Origin: Amblyornis subalaris
Lineage: Eukaryota > Chordata > Aves > Passeriformes > Ptilonorhynchidae
Assembly: GCA_018881555.1 (NCBI GenBank)
Contig: JACAXG010000021.1
Coordinates: 8,603,165 to 8,667,164 of the forward strand
DNA: 64,000 nt
Direction of reading: 5' to 3'
Below the pieces are notes generated by a model. It was not told where the DNA came from and searched no databases. It saw nothing but the letters and a program-made list of their open reading frames with translations. How positions within the stretch are numbered: position 1 is the first letter of the stretch; the number at the start of each line of letters is the position of its first letter. Below are positions 12,850 to 24,600 of this stretch, piece by piece. The position numbers and the translations under genes were made by a program.

Positions 12850-15614
12850 AACACATCTCTGAATGTACAGAGTGCAGTAATCTCCCCACACTATAATGAC
12901 CTAAATCCTTAGTGTATTGCTATGCTGAGAACTGCCCTGAATTTCTGTGTTGTGATGGCCACTGTGTCAGGGATAGGGGGGAGAATTTCACCTCTGGGCC
13001 CACCTATGGCAAACGGCCAAGAAAGGATGGCTGCATCCTACTCCTTCTTCACACATGCTCCCTCACGTGTGAAGGACATGGAGGAAATACAGAAAATACA
13101 ACCAGGCAGTGATAGATGCAGAGGAGTAGACTATGCTCAATCCCAGCAGAAAGATAACAACAAATGCAAGGCACTTCTGCTCTTCCTCACCAGGCTTAAA
13201 ATGCTCCTCACACAGTTTAGTGAATTCATCACTCCTGGGCCTTCTAAGAAGGGGTCAAAGTCCAATGACCTGTTGTTCACTCAGGAAGACTGGGGCAGAT
13301 GAAGAGAGCAAGGTGCTTCTTTGAGGCCTGACACATGAAGAGAAAATGAGTCTGCTAATTTTCAGTACTTAATTCTGAAAACTTTAGCTTAGATGCCTCA
13401 AAAAGGCCTTTGGAGGTTTCTTGATCAATCTGTCCCTTGTGTCTGGTACCCTATACCTTTTTCCTCCCTGACAGTATTTTGTGCAGTTTGGCTTGGAGAA
13501 GCTGACAACTTTTCTATGTATGCTGACGGACTAGCCCCTGCTTTTCAGCTTAGCTGTTAATGCAAGTGGAAATACATCCCTGAAGAAGTTTGCCCTTTTA
13601 CTGCCCTTGATGCACCTAGACTGAGCCTACAGGATTTTGAGTCTCTGGGGCTCTCCATCTAGCAGCTTGTGAAAACATTCTGAATTTACTACCCTTTTAA
13701 CCAGCAAAGAAAATAAATCTTCCTTGCCATAAATGCTAATGTTGGTGCACTGAGAAATCCAAAGGGAGGCTGCAGAGAGAGAGAAACATTCCCCATGCGA
13801 TGATTAAAGTGCCAGTTCATGAAAGCTGACGTCAGCGCATGCTTTCAGGGTGGCAGAACACTTTGCATTTATCCTTTCCTTGTTTGTGCTTCATCTGGAT
13901 GGGCTCCAGTGCAAAAAAAAAAAAGAGGAAAAAGGAGAAGCTAATGCCTTTCTAATACACTTCTGAATTCCTTTGGTTTCACACAGGGAGCAGCATCTGA
14001 AGCATCTAACTTCTGCTTGCCCAGTTCAGTGAGATAAAAGAAACTGAAGGCAGCTGGTGCCCGGGCCAAGCTAANTCATAATTAGATTGTCATAGCAAAC
14101 AGTCAGCTGAGGCAGCTCCAAGGAAGACCAAAGGGGAGCACATGGGTAAATAACATCTTCTCAGGATTTGTTAACTTGCAGGGGCAACCCTGTTTCCCAT
14201 CAAAAAGATTCATCCCAGCTCACAGTTGCTTTCATATGTTATGTTATGATGTTTCAAAACTCAAAAAAGCTACACAAGTAAGCTACAGGTTTCTCCTGAA
14301 AATGGTCTGGTGGGAAGACACTCAAGAGCAGTTCCCCAATCCACGGTATTGTTCTCAGGCTAAAGAATAAGCAGAGCCAATACAAGGCTTCCTATCGAAG
14401 GAGATTTCCCTTCCCCGGGATAGAGCAGCACAGGGAATGCCACATACTCCCTCCTTCCATAACTCTTTTTTAAATTCTGAGCTGCTGTTGGAGTCAGTGG
14501 GAAAGGCTTACCCAATCACTACGGTCACACACACTGCAACTGCTACAACAATTACACTGCAGGGTTTCTTGCTGAAGATGGCTACTGATGATTTTGTTTT
14601 AGAGCTACACACTGGTACTGTCGAGCAGCATGGATGATGATTGTGCGCGACACTGGTTTTGGTCTGTGGTCACTCTAGTAGCTGACAAAGTTACTTGGTA
14701 CAGACAGCTCCTGTTGATCAATACAGGAGGTAGCTTGGCAGTGAAGCTGCCTCTTCAACACTGAAACAACAGCTTTGAATTTGCTGGAACTATTCAAAAG
14801 AAACAACTTTTCTTTCTCCTCAGACATGCTGATGATTTAGTGTTAGTTCCCATTTCAAAAGTCAGGATGGCAATATAAAATATCAAAAGGTTCCACATCA
14901 GTAATATTTTTCAACTATATGCTTTCAGCTGGAAAATAAGTCAAAAGTCAGTTATCCTGCATTGCTGAATATTCTGAAACTAAAAAGCCTTTGAAATAAC
15001 ATTCTGAAATGAAAACTTTCACTTTAGGTTCATTTCTCCTCATCATTTCTCTTACATCAAGTAAAAAATGAAAGACAAACAGACCAACAGCACAAGAAAA
15101 AATTTCCACTTCATCAACCTAATTTCTTCTCCATAGGATCAATTTTCTGTCCTAAAGGACATACCATCACTATGTAAACAGACCTGAGATCAGATCCCTG
15201 AAAATCCTGACTTTTCCCACTCTACTCAATGTATCAGGATCCCTTCAGAGCTTGGTGCAACCTGCACCTTGCAGGCTGGAGGTGGAACCTGGTGAGCTAA
15301 TTACTGGGTGTGGGAATGCAAGTGGGAGCACGATGGGAGGGCAGTGAATTTCCCTCTCCTCTCCATTCCCCACCCTGTGATAATCACAGCCTGAGCTTCC
15401 ANCACAGCACTGCCAAGTCTCTGTGTGTAAATGGAGCAGCGGAGCAAATTTGATCCTTGATCCTCATTGTCGGAGTTCGCTGCTTCCCACCCCTCTCTCC
15501 CCGCTGGAACAGACTGCCAACCTTTTGCCATATTTGCATTCAAGCTAAGGTGAAAAACAGGCATTAAGTTGGCACAGCCACTAGTCTCTCTGTGCTAGTG
15601 ATTGAGTGATAAGT

Positions 15615-15868
15615 TGTACAGTGGTTACACAACTGGGCTGTGTCTGTGGAGCCAGGACTGCTGGGTTTAATCTCCTGCTCAGTCACTGACTCATCAGGTA
15701 GCCTGGAGAACATCATTTCACCTCCCTGCACGTAAATTGCATCATCTTTAGTTGGGGAGTAATAAGGCTATCTCACAGGAATGTTAGGACAAACAAATTA
15801 CCCTCATAAATATTTGTAAAATTCTCTAGATGATGCTTCAACAAAGGCAATAAGTATTTTGTTGTTGA
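15615..15868 (+). repeat. MIR SINE (ancient, tRNA-derived)
   Basis: Aligns by eye with MIR: ACAGTGGTTACACAACTGGG, GGAGCCAGGACTGCTGGGTT, a decayed core, then GGGGAGTAATAAGGCTATCT and a final part like AATAAATGCTTGTTGA. The order of landmarks over about 250 bp matches full-length MIR in plus orientation. Confidence 0.7.
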
Positions 15869-18800
15869 ATAAGTAACAGCCAGGGGAATGTCCTAATTGT
15901 CAGGCTAGCTTATTTACTTACCTTGTACCAGAGATTTCTGGCAGCTGTGACAAAAGGATGTCTCAGGTAGGGGAAGGGGTGAAGAGATTGTCTGACTACT
16001 GAAGTAGGAGAAGCGGCAGGAAAAGGTCAGCTCATACCACAAAACAAGTACATGATAGATAAACGTTATGGCAAAGGCTAAGTGGTATTTGTGGCATTTT
16101 CAGCTCAGATGCACAAGAAGCTTATGTAGATGACACAGTGATGCAATACGTATGTCTAATCCTGTTAACTATGTTCCACAAAGTCCTATGTCATTTCTTC
16201 AGAGTACATGCTGAACTCTGGTTTTGGACTTAACAAGCATTTAGATAGCTGAAGTTCTGCTTTTGCACCTTCCCAGAGGTGTAATTTTTCTTGCCTACAG
16301 CGAGCACCTCACAGCCTAGGTTTGTCAGCACCTCAGATCCCCAGAGGGTCTGGGATGAATACTCAAGGACACAATATGATTCATACAGTCACTCAGTTTT
16401 GCTGTGGAACATTAAGCAGCTGCTGCAGTCCAGGCCCTAGAGGCTGTACTTGCAGACAGGCAAGCTTTCTGAGGGTCCCAAAGTCTATGCTGAAGTGATA
16501 TAAGATGGTTGCTGAGAGAGCTAAGAAGAGAGACAACCTGGAAGCTTGATGGAAGCCGAAAGAAGATGCATCCTTGATTTCTGTTGTCTAATCTATCCCA
16601 GCTGTGTCCTCCCCACTTACTCCTAACTCCCATGTTTTACTTTGATCTGAAACCTGATTCAGAGGATATCTGTGGGCAACCTGGGAAGTGCAGGTAAATC
16701 TCTCATGGGTGGAGAGCTTCTGAACCAGGCAATTCCTGTGTCTTTAACCAGTGCAAGAACACAGAAAGTATATTCTGCCTTCTCCACCCACTGTGAAGCC
16801 CTTACATATATTTTCTGGAATGCCCAAGTCCCAACTCCCCTGCTGTTGTTAAATTGAACCACTGCTGAGCAGCCCTGGCTGCTATTTCATTTTGGGGATT
16901 ATCTCTTGTCACTACCTAAGCCCATTGGGGCCCTCAGGTGGTGCTTCCAGTCACCTAAGTAACAAATGGTAGCTAAAGGGTTTTCCTCCATGGCTAGTTT
17001 TTAATACCAAAAGGAATTTTTATAACATCCTTGATGGTTATGATAGAGATACTTTGAACCCTTGCAAACCTATGATCCTCCAATAGCAAATTCTTCAAAT
17101 ACTCCAGGGAATGTGAATCACACAAATGAAGAGTTGTAAAAATCCAAAGCTTTTCCATACTCCTCTCTTCAGGTGGGGTGGTTTCACCTCAACATTTTAG
17201 CTAAATATCCCTCCAAGTAACAAAATTCTTGCCCAGATGTCCCAGGCTATCACATACTGCCTCGCTGTTAAAATGACATCATTTGTGGTTAGCACATCTC
17301 ACCATCTAGAAAGGGGTGGGAGGAAACATTCAGAAACCTCCAAAGCCACGCAAAATTCTCTGCAGAATTTTTTCAGAATTTTCCGTTTCTTCCCTAAGTT
17401 CAATAAGCACCTAAGTTGGACTTTGGGGCAAACTGACCCTAGACCTTACAAAGCAAAACACAGACACTGTACCATGATGAGAGGAAGGTCCATCAGCAGC
17501 AACAAAGAAGGCCAGAACTTAAACTTCAGAATTGCTGAAGCTGCAGGCAAATGTTTGCCAACACTTGTCAGGCTTCATCTCTTCCCTGTTTGAAGAACAG
17601 ATTATTTCTCAAGACCAGGGAACACTGTAACATTTACTCCCCATGTCCTTCTCGACAACCTGAGCTGTTGGCCAGTACCCACAAAGGTCCTTTGGACAGT
17701 GACTGCTCATGCAGGCTGAGCTGTGGCTCTTCTCCAAAAGAAGCATTCATAAACCCTGTTTTCTCAGGGTGCTAGAAAATCACTTTACACAGAAGAGGTG
17801 CTTTTCAGTGGTGGGCAAGACCATCACTGGCCACAGCAAAATCCTTGGCTAAGATGGCATCCATTTCATACATTTTTCCACACAGACTTGAAGTTCATTC
17901 TAAGCCTTTCTTCTTTTGTGCATCAGTAGGCAATCTGTCAATTCAGCACCCACTGAGGCAAAGTGCTGTAAGCGCATTTGAAACCAAGGGCATGTTATTA
18001 CAAAAAAAAAAAGGAGGAATGGACAACTGACAGGTAAGATTAGTTCCTGATTTAATGTGATACTGAATGCAGTCAAAGATCTAGACCTAATCAGTTGTCA
18101 TTCATTCCAGATTAATGTTACCTCTGTTTAATAAGCATGAAGGGAACACTCAGCAGTAACATCTTCAGGGAAATCATTTTGCTCGTGGAACAGCTGCAAA
18201 CTGCACAATTCTTGATTTTTTTTTTAATTGTGCAGTTCATCACATACTTTAGTCTACAGAAGAAAGATGCCAGAAGATACTTCCACAGACTAAATAAGAA
18301 GCCCTCCAGTTCCTGCTCCAGCTCCTGCTGTACTAGTGCTTTAAAGCTTCCCCACAGCAACAGAAACTAGGGGAAAAGTCTGCTGTTGCATTAGCAGAAC
18401 AGAGACAATATAATTTAAGCTTGATAGTGTCCCAGTTCCCAAAAGCATCAGTAAAGGCAGCATTCCTCACAGGGCTAAATGCCACAGGGAACTCAGTATA
18501 TGCAGTCCAAAGCAGAATCACTCAAGCTCCTGCACAAGAATTATTTCCACTGTAGAATCCTTCAGGATAGTGAATGAGCTAAGAGCCATCTTTCCTCTCA
18601 CTTCCCGACCGGCTGCATGTCTTATAATTTGGGTTCTAGAAGCTCAAAACAAAATTTAGCTTTCTAAGTGAAGAAAGGGGATGCTTAGTTATTCTAGCAG
18701 GGGGCACAAGCATGAAACCCAAGATACACTTGTAGCCATCTCTGGGCAAGACAAACCTGATGTGAGAGACTGCAATATTTTATAGCTCTAACTCATGCTC

Positions 18801-19835
18801 CAGGACCCCCATTCCACTTCCTGCATGCACACACGATTTGGAAAGATAAATCAGCAATGAACTACTGGTTTTGAGTTTCCTTTGGGTTTCCTAGTACTGA
18901 TGAAAGGTTCGGCAGAGAACTATTATCTTTTTATGTCTTCCCAAACCAAGAATTGTATGAGCAGTGGCTATCAAAGTTCCCAGTATGGAAGAGGACTCAC
19001 AAGAACAACATTTAGGGAGGAGAGGAAGTAGTAGCCTTTGTGATCCACTGGATATTTGCTCAAGTTCCTCACTTGTGAGGCTTGTATTATTCAATGTGTC
19101 TGAGGGGTAGGTGCCATGGAATAGACTGAAATACAGTAAATCTTGTCTCTCGGTGGCAGGCTGTGTTTGCTTCCATTTCCCAAGCTAAATAATTATCAGG
19201 TAGGTAGTTAATGACCCACAGTGAAGACAGGGACAGGAANAGCAGCCTGTGCTGCACTGGAACAAGATGCAAGTGCTTCTATTTTGCATTCTAAATTNAT
19301 CCTCATGTAGAGCTTGCAGACACATCTGCGTATAAGATATAGGTAAATAAAAGTCCTACTATTAATAGCCCTGCCTTTGAGAGCAGATAAGAGAAGAGGT
19401 GAGTGCATCTACAGCCCCTGAAACCTGATTATTCAACTTGTACTCTGCTCACCTCTTTTTATCTTTGCAAGGACAATGACAGGAGTGAAACAGAGAAAGG
19501 AGGAGAATGAATACCTTCTGCATGCGTAATGAGTAAATATAGGAACCTCAGAACACTTTCTTCTTGGAAACATTATAGTTTGCTACTCATTTGCATTTCT
19601 GGAGTGGAAACGTAGTACACATTACAAAAAATTGCACCAGTGCAAACCGCACTGGCTTCAATAAAATTAAAATGTAAAGTATTTGACATAGAAAATAAGA
19701 AAGATATTGGGAAACAAGATCATGTGGAACTTGTGAAGTATCTTTTGTACTATTAGATCATATGAACTGGCCTGCAGGTTTAAAACAAGGAAAACCTAAT
19801 TTCCAAGAAAGATTATCTCTGAATTGATTGGCATT

Positions 19836-19940
19836 TAAAACAACACAAACAAAACCCCAACAAAAACAAAGCAAAAAAAAAACAACAAAAACCCCAAACA
19901 CCAAATGAAACCAAACCAAAAAACAACTAAAAGGCAAAAA
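19836..19940. repeat. A/C-rich low-complexity tract
   Basis: About 105 bases of A with scattered CCCC and single C (AACAAAACCCCAACAAAAAC type). The open frames it yields on the minus strand are Phe/Val/Leu-rich artefacts. Confidence 0.85.
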
Positions 19941-20613
19941 ACCAACTTTGCAAATTCTTCCTTGGATAACAGCCACAGAGGTCTCCAGCATGGGAGACTT
20001 GAACACAACAGAGGTCCTATGAGAAGGGTTAAGCCAGACCAGCTTTCAGGCACCACATTTTTTGTTTAGACCCCCCCTACTACATGCTAGTGAAGAAATT
20101 CCTTATCACAGAAAGACTCATTCTAGAACCAGCTGCCATACAGGAGGGTACAGGACTGCTCCTGGGCTATTTAGCCCCGGAGAAGTGATGGGCATGGCCC
20201 AGCTCCACACCTAGTCCCAGATGGATGGAGACTGAAGTCCACAGCAGTGGAGAACATGCAGTTATCCTATCTGTTCTGCCCAGCACTGCACCAGGGATTC
20301 CATGTGGATGATCCAAGTTGCTCAGAAGCCAGCTTAAAGATGTCTCCATGGCATTGTACTTGCCCTTGTAGAATCACTTAAGCACCTTCCACTCGATGGT
20401 CTTGCTGGAATCTAATGTGAAATTGCAGCTGCTCTTATCTCACTCACACCTGGCTATTGGGGAATACCAGGCTGCAATCATGGACAATGTCTCTGACGTT
20501 TTAAATACAGTTTTATAAGAAAAAAGGACAGATGCACAATTAAGAAGCCGAGATGCACGAACAAGTGTTCTTGCTTTGTGCAAAGCAATTGACATCCCGA
20601 GTAATATTCAAGA

Positions 20614-20639
20614 AATTGTACCCCAGAATTGTACCCCAG
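20614..20639. repeat. Tandem duplication, 2 x 13 bp
   Basis: Two perfect copies of AATTGTACCCCAG, head to tail, ending 22 bases before the solo LTR. Confidence 0.9.
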
Positions 20640-20661
20640 AATGAAAAAGCTTTTAACACTT

Positions 20662-21242
20662 TGTCTTGATTTCAGCTGGGATAGAGTTAATATTCTTCAT
20701 AGTAGTTGGTTCAGTGCTGTGTTTTGGATTTAGTACGAGAATACTGTTGATAGCAATTTTAGTTGTTGCTAAGTAGCGCTTACTCTAAATCAAGGAATTT
20801 CCAGTTTCCAGTGCTTTGCCAGCACAAGAAGCTGGGAGGGAAAATGGCCAGGATAGGTGCTGACCTGAGCTGGCTAAAGGGATGTTCCATGCCATAGAAC
20901 ATCATGGTTACTATGGGAGGAAGAGACTGGAGGAAGAAGTCCTGGAGGGGCCAATCACTGATTGAGGACAAGCTGAGCATCAGTCAGCAGGTGATGAGCA
21001 ACTGTATTGTGCAGCACTTGTTTTTCTTGAGTTTTATTCCTCTCTCTTTTTTGTTACTTCCCATTCATTGNAATTGTTGTTATTATTCTATTTTACTTTA
21101 TTTCAGTTATGAAACTGTTCTTATCTCAACCCATGGGTTTTATCTTTTTCCAATTCTCCTCCTCATCCCACTGAGGGGGATTGTAGGGCATTGATGAGCA
21201 GGTGTGTGGTACTTAGTTGCCAGCTGGCATGAAACCACAACA
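20662..21242 (+). mobile_element. Solo LTR of an avian endogenous retrovirus (ERVL-like)
   Basis: About 580 bp bounded by TG and CA: starts TGTCTTGATTTCAGCTGGGA, ends GAAACCACAACA. It contains the run CTGTTCTTATCTCAACCCA and a T-rich 3' part known from songbird LTRs. No gag, pol or env lies on either side, so it is a solo LTR. Flanking 5-mers CACTT and TACTT agree at 4 of 5 positions, which fits a decayed 5-bp target duplication. Family assignment is from memory. Confidence 0.75.
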
Positions 21243-21369
21243 TACTTTGAACTTCATCCTCTACCTGACTGGTCTGCAGAAGCTAACTCCACAGTATATT
21301 ACTGATCAAGGCTATTGGGCCCAAAAATCCCTGGGCAACAAAGAAGCTTCATTCGTAGCCAACAGCTTT

Positions 21370-21375
21370 TTTATT
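21370..21375 (-). promoter_or_regulatory. PLB1: Polyadenylation signal AATAAA of PLB1
   Basis: The minus strand reads AATAAA 64 bases past the stop codon, followed by a T/G-rich stretch suited to a downstream element. If used, the 3' UTR is only about 90 bases and ends well short of the LTR at 20662-21242. Confidence 0.65.
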
Positions 21376-21439
21376 CTGCTACTCTCTGTGTCACACCAGA
21401 GAGCAGCCTCATCAGAGAAAGATGTTTCTTCCACTTGTG

Positions 21440-21661
21440 TTACAGAGTGGTTGTTTTAATGTTCTTCTCTGGATCAGTCTTATGTTGGCGCTTCTTGGTT
21501 CTTCTTCGTGACATGATCCAGCCAAGTAAAGAACCCACCAGGATTCCAGCTACTGCAGCCACAATGACAGCCCAGTAGGGGACTGAAGATTCGGTTTTCT
21601 CCAAGTTGAAATCTGAATTTCCAAGTCCACTATTTCTTCCCGTGAAAAGAAAAGGTTTCTC
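21440..21661 (-). CDS. PLB1: PLB1 terminal exon E33 (transmembrane anchor and tail)
   Basis: 222 bp, 73 codons plus TAA (21440-21442). After [12 protein letters not shown] comes a linker, then a hydrophobic helix ([20 protein letters not shown], about 22 residues), a basic stop-transfer [11 protein letters not shown] and a tail ending NIKTTTL. This is type I topology, with the lipase repeats outside. Acceptor TTTGTAG|GAG. The repeat exon series ends here, replaced by the membrane anchor. Confidence 0.95.
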   Translation of the reverse strand, partial: EKPFLFTGRNSGLGNSDFNLEKTESSVPYWAVIVAAVAGILVGSLLGWIMSRRRTKKRQHKTDPEKNIKTTTL

Positions 21662-24600
21662 CTACAAAGGGAGAGGAAAGGCTTTATTGACCACAGACCA
21701 CTCAACTGGCAGTATTCCAAAAACATGCCATTGGCCCTTCTCAGAAAGGAACTGTAGATCTTTACACAATCAGCTGTTTTAGGTTTCTCTCTAGCTTAGA
21801 CCAAGCACTTTCCTGCTCTATTGCCTGAAAATTCTGAGAACACAAAAAAGAAGCCACATCTGAATCAGGAGTGGTGGCAGCACTTCCTAATTTGCTTCCT
21901 CCAAACAATGAAAGGGAAGTACCTACACTCATTAGAACTGACTTAAATGAGAGGCTTTCCACTGGAGTGAGGATAAATTTTTTTGTCTTAAATCTTACGT
22001 AGATTTCCCTGTCTGTAACAAAATGGGAGTATATTTTAGCTATCTGAAGCCTTCACAAGGATACTCTTTTAAAGAGATCTTCACCAGTGTGAAGAAAGGA
22101 GAAAAATAGAGGTAATTAACGGAGAGAGCACCTCGGCCTTTACTTACAGGGTTTGGACACTTGAGTTTTGATCTGTCATGTGTAAAGTTGTTGTAAGTCT
22201 GCTTTTCACCAACAGGCTCCAGCTGAAGAAGAGAAAAGCAATATTAAACATAATGATGACTTTTTTTTTTTCTCATCAGACTCTCTTGACTTAGACAGCT
22301 ACAACTTCTTATCCAATCTTTTGGTGCTTGCAGTAATGAAGAAGTGTGGTAGAAGGAGCACAGAAAAGTTTGCAAACATTTTAAAACTCATGAACTAAAG
22401 ACATTGCGAATCTGATGTACAGGCTGCATAAAAACTCCCTCAGAAGCAAGGAACAGAAATCTTTCTTCCTTTTGCATTGCTCTGAATACAACATATTTTA
22501 AATATTCTGCCAAAACAAGGTGGTTCACTATTACACCCAGTTCTCCCATGTACATATTTCAAATGGCAGTATAAACCACAAAGAAAAAAACTCACATGGC
22601 AGATGTTAGACATATTACTTAGCACATTTAAGAAAGATGCCTAGATGTCATGGTGATGGGAATTACTTCAGTAATGACAAAGTTACAGAAAAGATGGGAC
22701 AGTGCCAACATTTGCAGTCTTCACACAGAATGAAGAAATTCCCTAGGAGTTTTAGCTGAGGCTGGGTTCACAAGATCACAAGAAGTGAGTTAAATAGAGC
22801 CTTATATATTATGAGTTGTCAGCTAAGTTGCAATAGTTGACCATAGGCTCTCCCCGAGTCCATTTCAAACTCAACATAAATATGCCCAGGCTAATAGCAG
22901 GCAGTTGTGCTTGGCTAGGAGTGCACATACCACTGGTTGCCATAGTTAAGCTAACGAGTAGAGGCTTGCTCAGTAATGTTAACTGAAGTGTTTACAACTG
23001 CTGTATGGACATGCCTGAAGTAATGACTTCAAGATTGGTCCATAGAGAACTGCAAAGTTGTCATCCAGCACTTCTGGGAATACAGCACAGAGGATGGCTG
23101 TTCCTTTTGCTGTTGTCCATACAGGCATTTACTGTCCTCAAGGGATTAAAGTGTCAGATGTATGCTGAAGAGAAACAATACAGCCACAAGCCCAACACAA
23201 CACAGAAAAAACAAATTCTATCCATAAGATTCCCATATGGAAACACCGGGAATACTTTCTCTCTCTAGTTCATTTAAATAAAAGATTAAAAAATAGAAAG
23301 AAGCTAGTAGAGCTTGAAAAATAGAGATATGTACCACAGAAAAATATAACCAGGGGAGAAAAGAAAGCTAACAAGTGAAGAGAAGATGAGAAGCAAAACA
23401 GGATGCCAACATCTGCTGATTGTTGTAGTGTCCTGATGAACTCTTATATGACTACTAATCACTTGGCCCACCCACCAGCTAATGCAGTGAAGACTGAATT
23501 TGGTCATTTTGTGGCACCTTAAAGGGAATAGCTCAGTTATTTGTGAGATGTGTGGCTCATATCTTGCAGCATTCTGCCTGCAGTTCAACTGGTTATTTGT
23601 ACATAATTGTAATTCTTCCTGTGCCAGGGCACTTGGTAAGGATTCTGGCATAGAGCCCAGACTAAAGATAAAATGCAAAATTTTGTAACCATCCATGCTT
23701 GCTTCATCTCTATGCAATCTGTTCTTCAGGAGCATTAGCTTCTGAGCTTTGAAGATGACAGTATCCCCAGGTCCACAAGAGTACAGGACAACTTCTGGAA
23801 GAAACTCACAGCTTCACTAGAGCATATGGCAAGCATGGAGGCAGAACATAAACCAATTACATTGTCTATGTGTCTCTCCACCTCAGCTAAAGAACTGACA
23901 AGGTAGATTTGGGATCAGTGGAAGCCCCTCAAGGCTACAGAGTCCTCTGACTTCAGAGAGCAGGAGCACCCTTTTGTTTTGTATGAGGCAAAAAGGGCAA
24001 AGAATGTTATGGTGAGGGAGAGACTCCACAAGCCACCCCGATCCCTGCATACCCACGCAGTGGCCAGGCACAGTCTGGCCCTTTCTGTGCACTGACAAGA
24101 ATCCGTGTCATTTGGCCATAAGCCTGCAGCCTGCCGAGCTTTTCAGGGAACAGCGAAACAATACAGCCTTACAGTAAGCTTGCACAGCCTTGCCGTACAA
24201 GGACTGCAAGTGAAAAGCAGGGATGTGTTACAAGAACTAGATTTAAATAGTAAACAGTAATATCTTCAGTTGGCATAGACCAACAGATCTCTATGGGAGG
24301 GAATAGTTGTGCTTTGCACCAGTAAGAACCTGATCCCTGCCACCCCAGTAGAAAGCTTTGTGTCAATATCCTTATATGCGTAGGAAATGAGTGACAATCT
24401 GGACAGAAAAAAAACTCTGATGGCATAGGAAAAAAGACTGATGGTGATTCAGGAATGAGTAATGGCCAATAGGAATACCACATGGCAACAGAAACCCAAT
24501 TTAAGACTGCCATATGTCCAGGTACTGTCTCTCTTTTTTCTTGAAACCCTCAGCCATGCTCAATTTGAATTTTTTGTACATCTGCCTGAGGTTTCTGGCC

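Larger units (their letters stand above)
11016..20661. other. Intergenic downstream of PLB1, no supported gene
   Basis: Contains the MIR, simple repeats and two CRE palindromes (11850-11857 and 13827-13834), otherwise unassigned. No CpG-rich promoter island is visible. In mammals PPP1CB follows PLB1, but no PPP1CB exon was recognised here. Confidence 0.6.

Noticed and set aside
19637..19655. Short hairpin CCAGTGC-AAACC-GCACTGG, similar to one at 29732-29748
   Set aside because: The stems are only 7 bp and the flanks are unrelated, too short for a microRNA precursor. The likeness follows from both being palindromic.
19758..20056. Minus-strand frames rich in Phe, Val and Leu that look like membrane proteins
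   Set aside because: They are translations of the A/C-rich low-complexity tract at 19836-19940.
23304..23735. Minus-strand open frame of 143 codons between E32 and E31
   Set aside because: The flanking PLB1 exons join in frame without it and it has no similarity to the lipase repeats.
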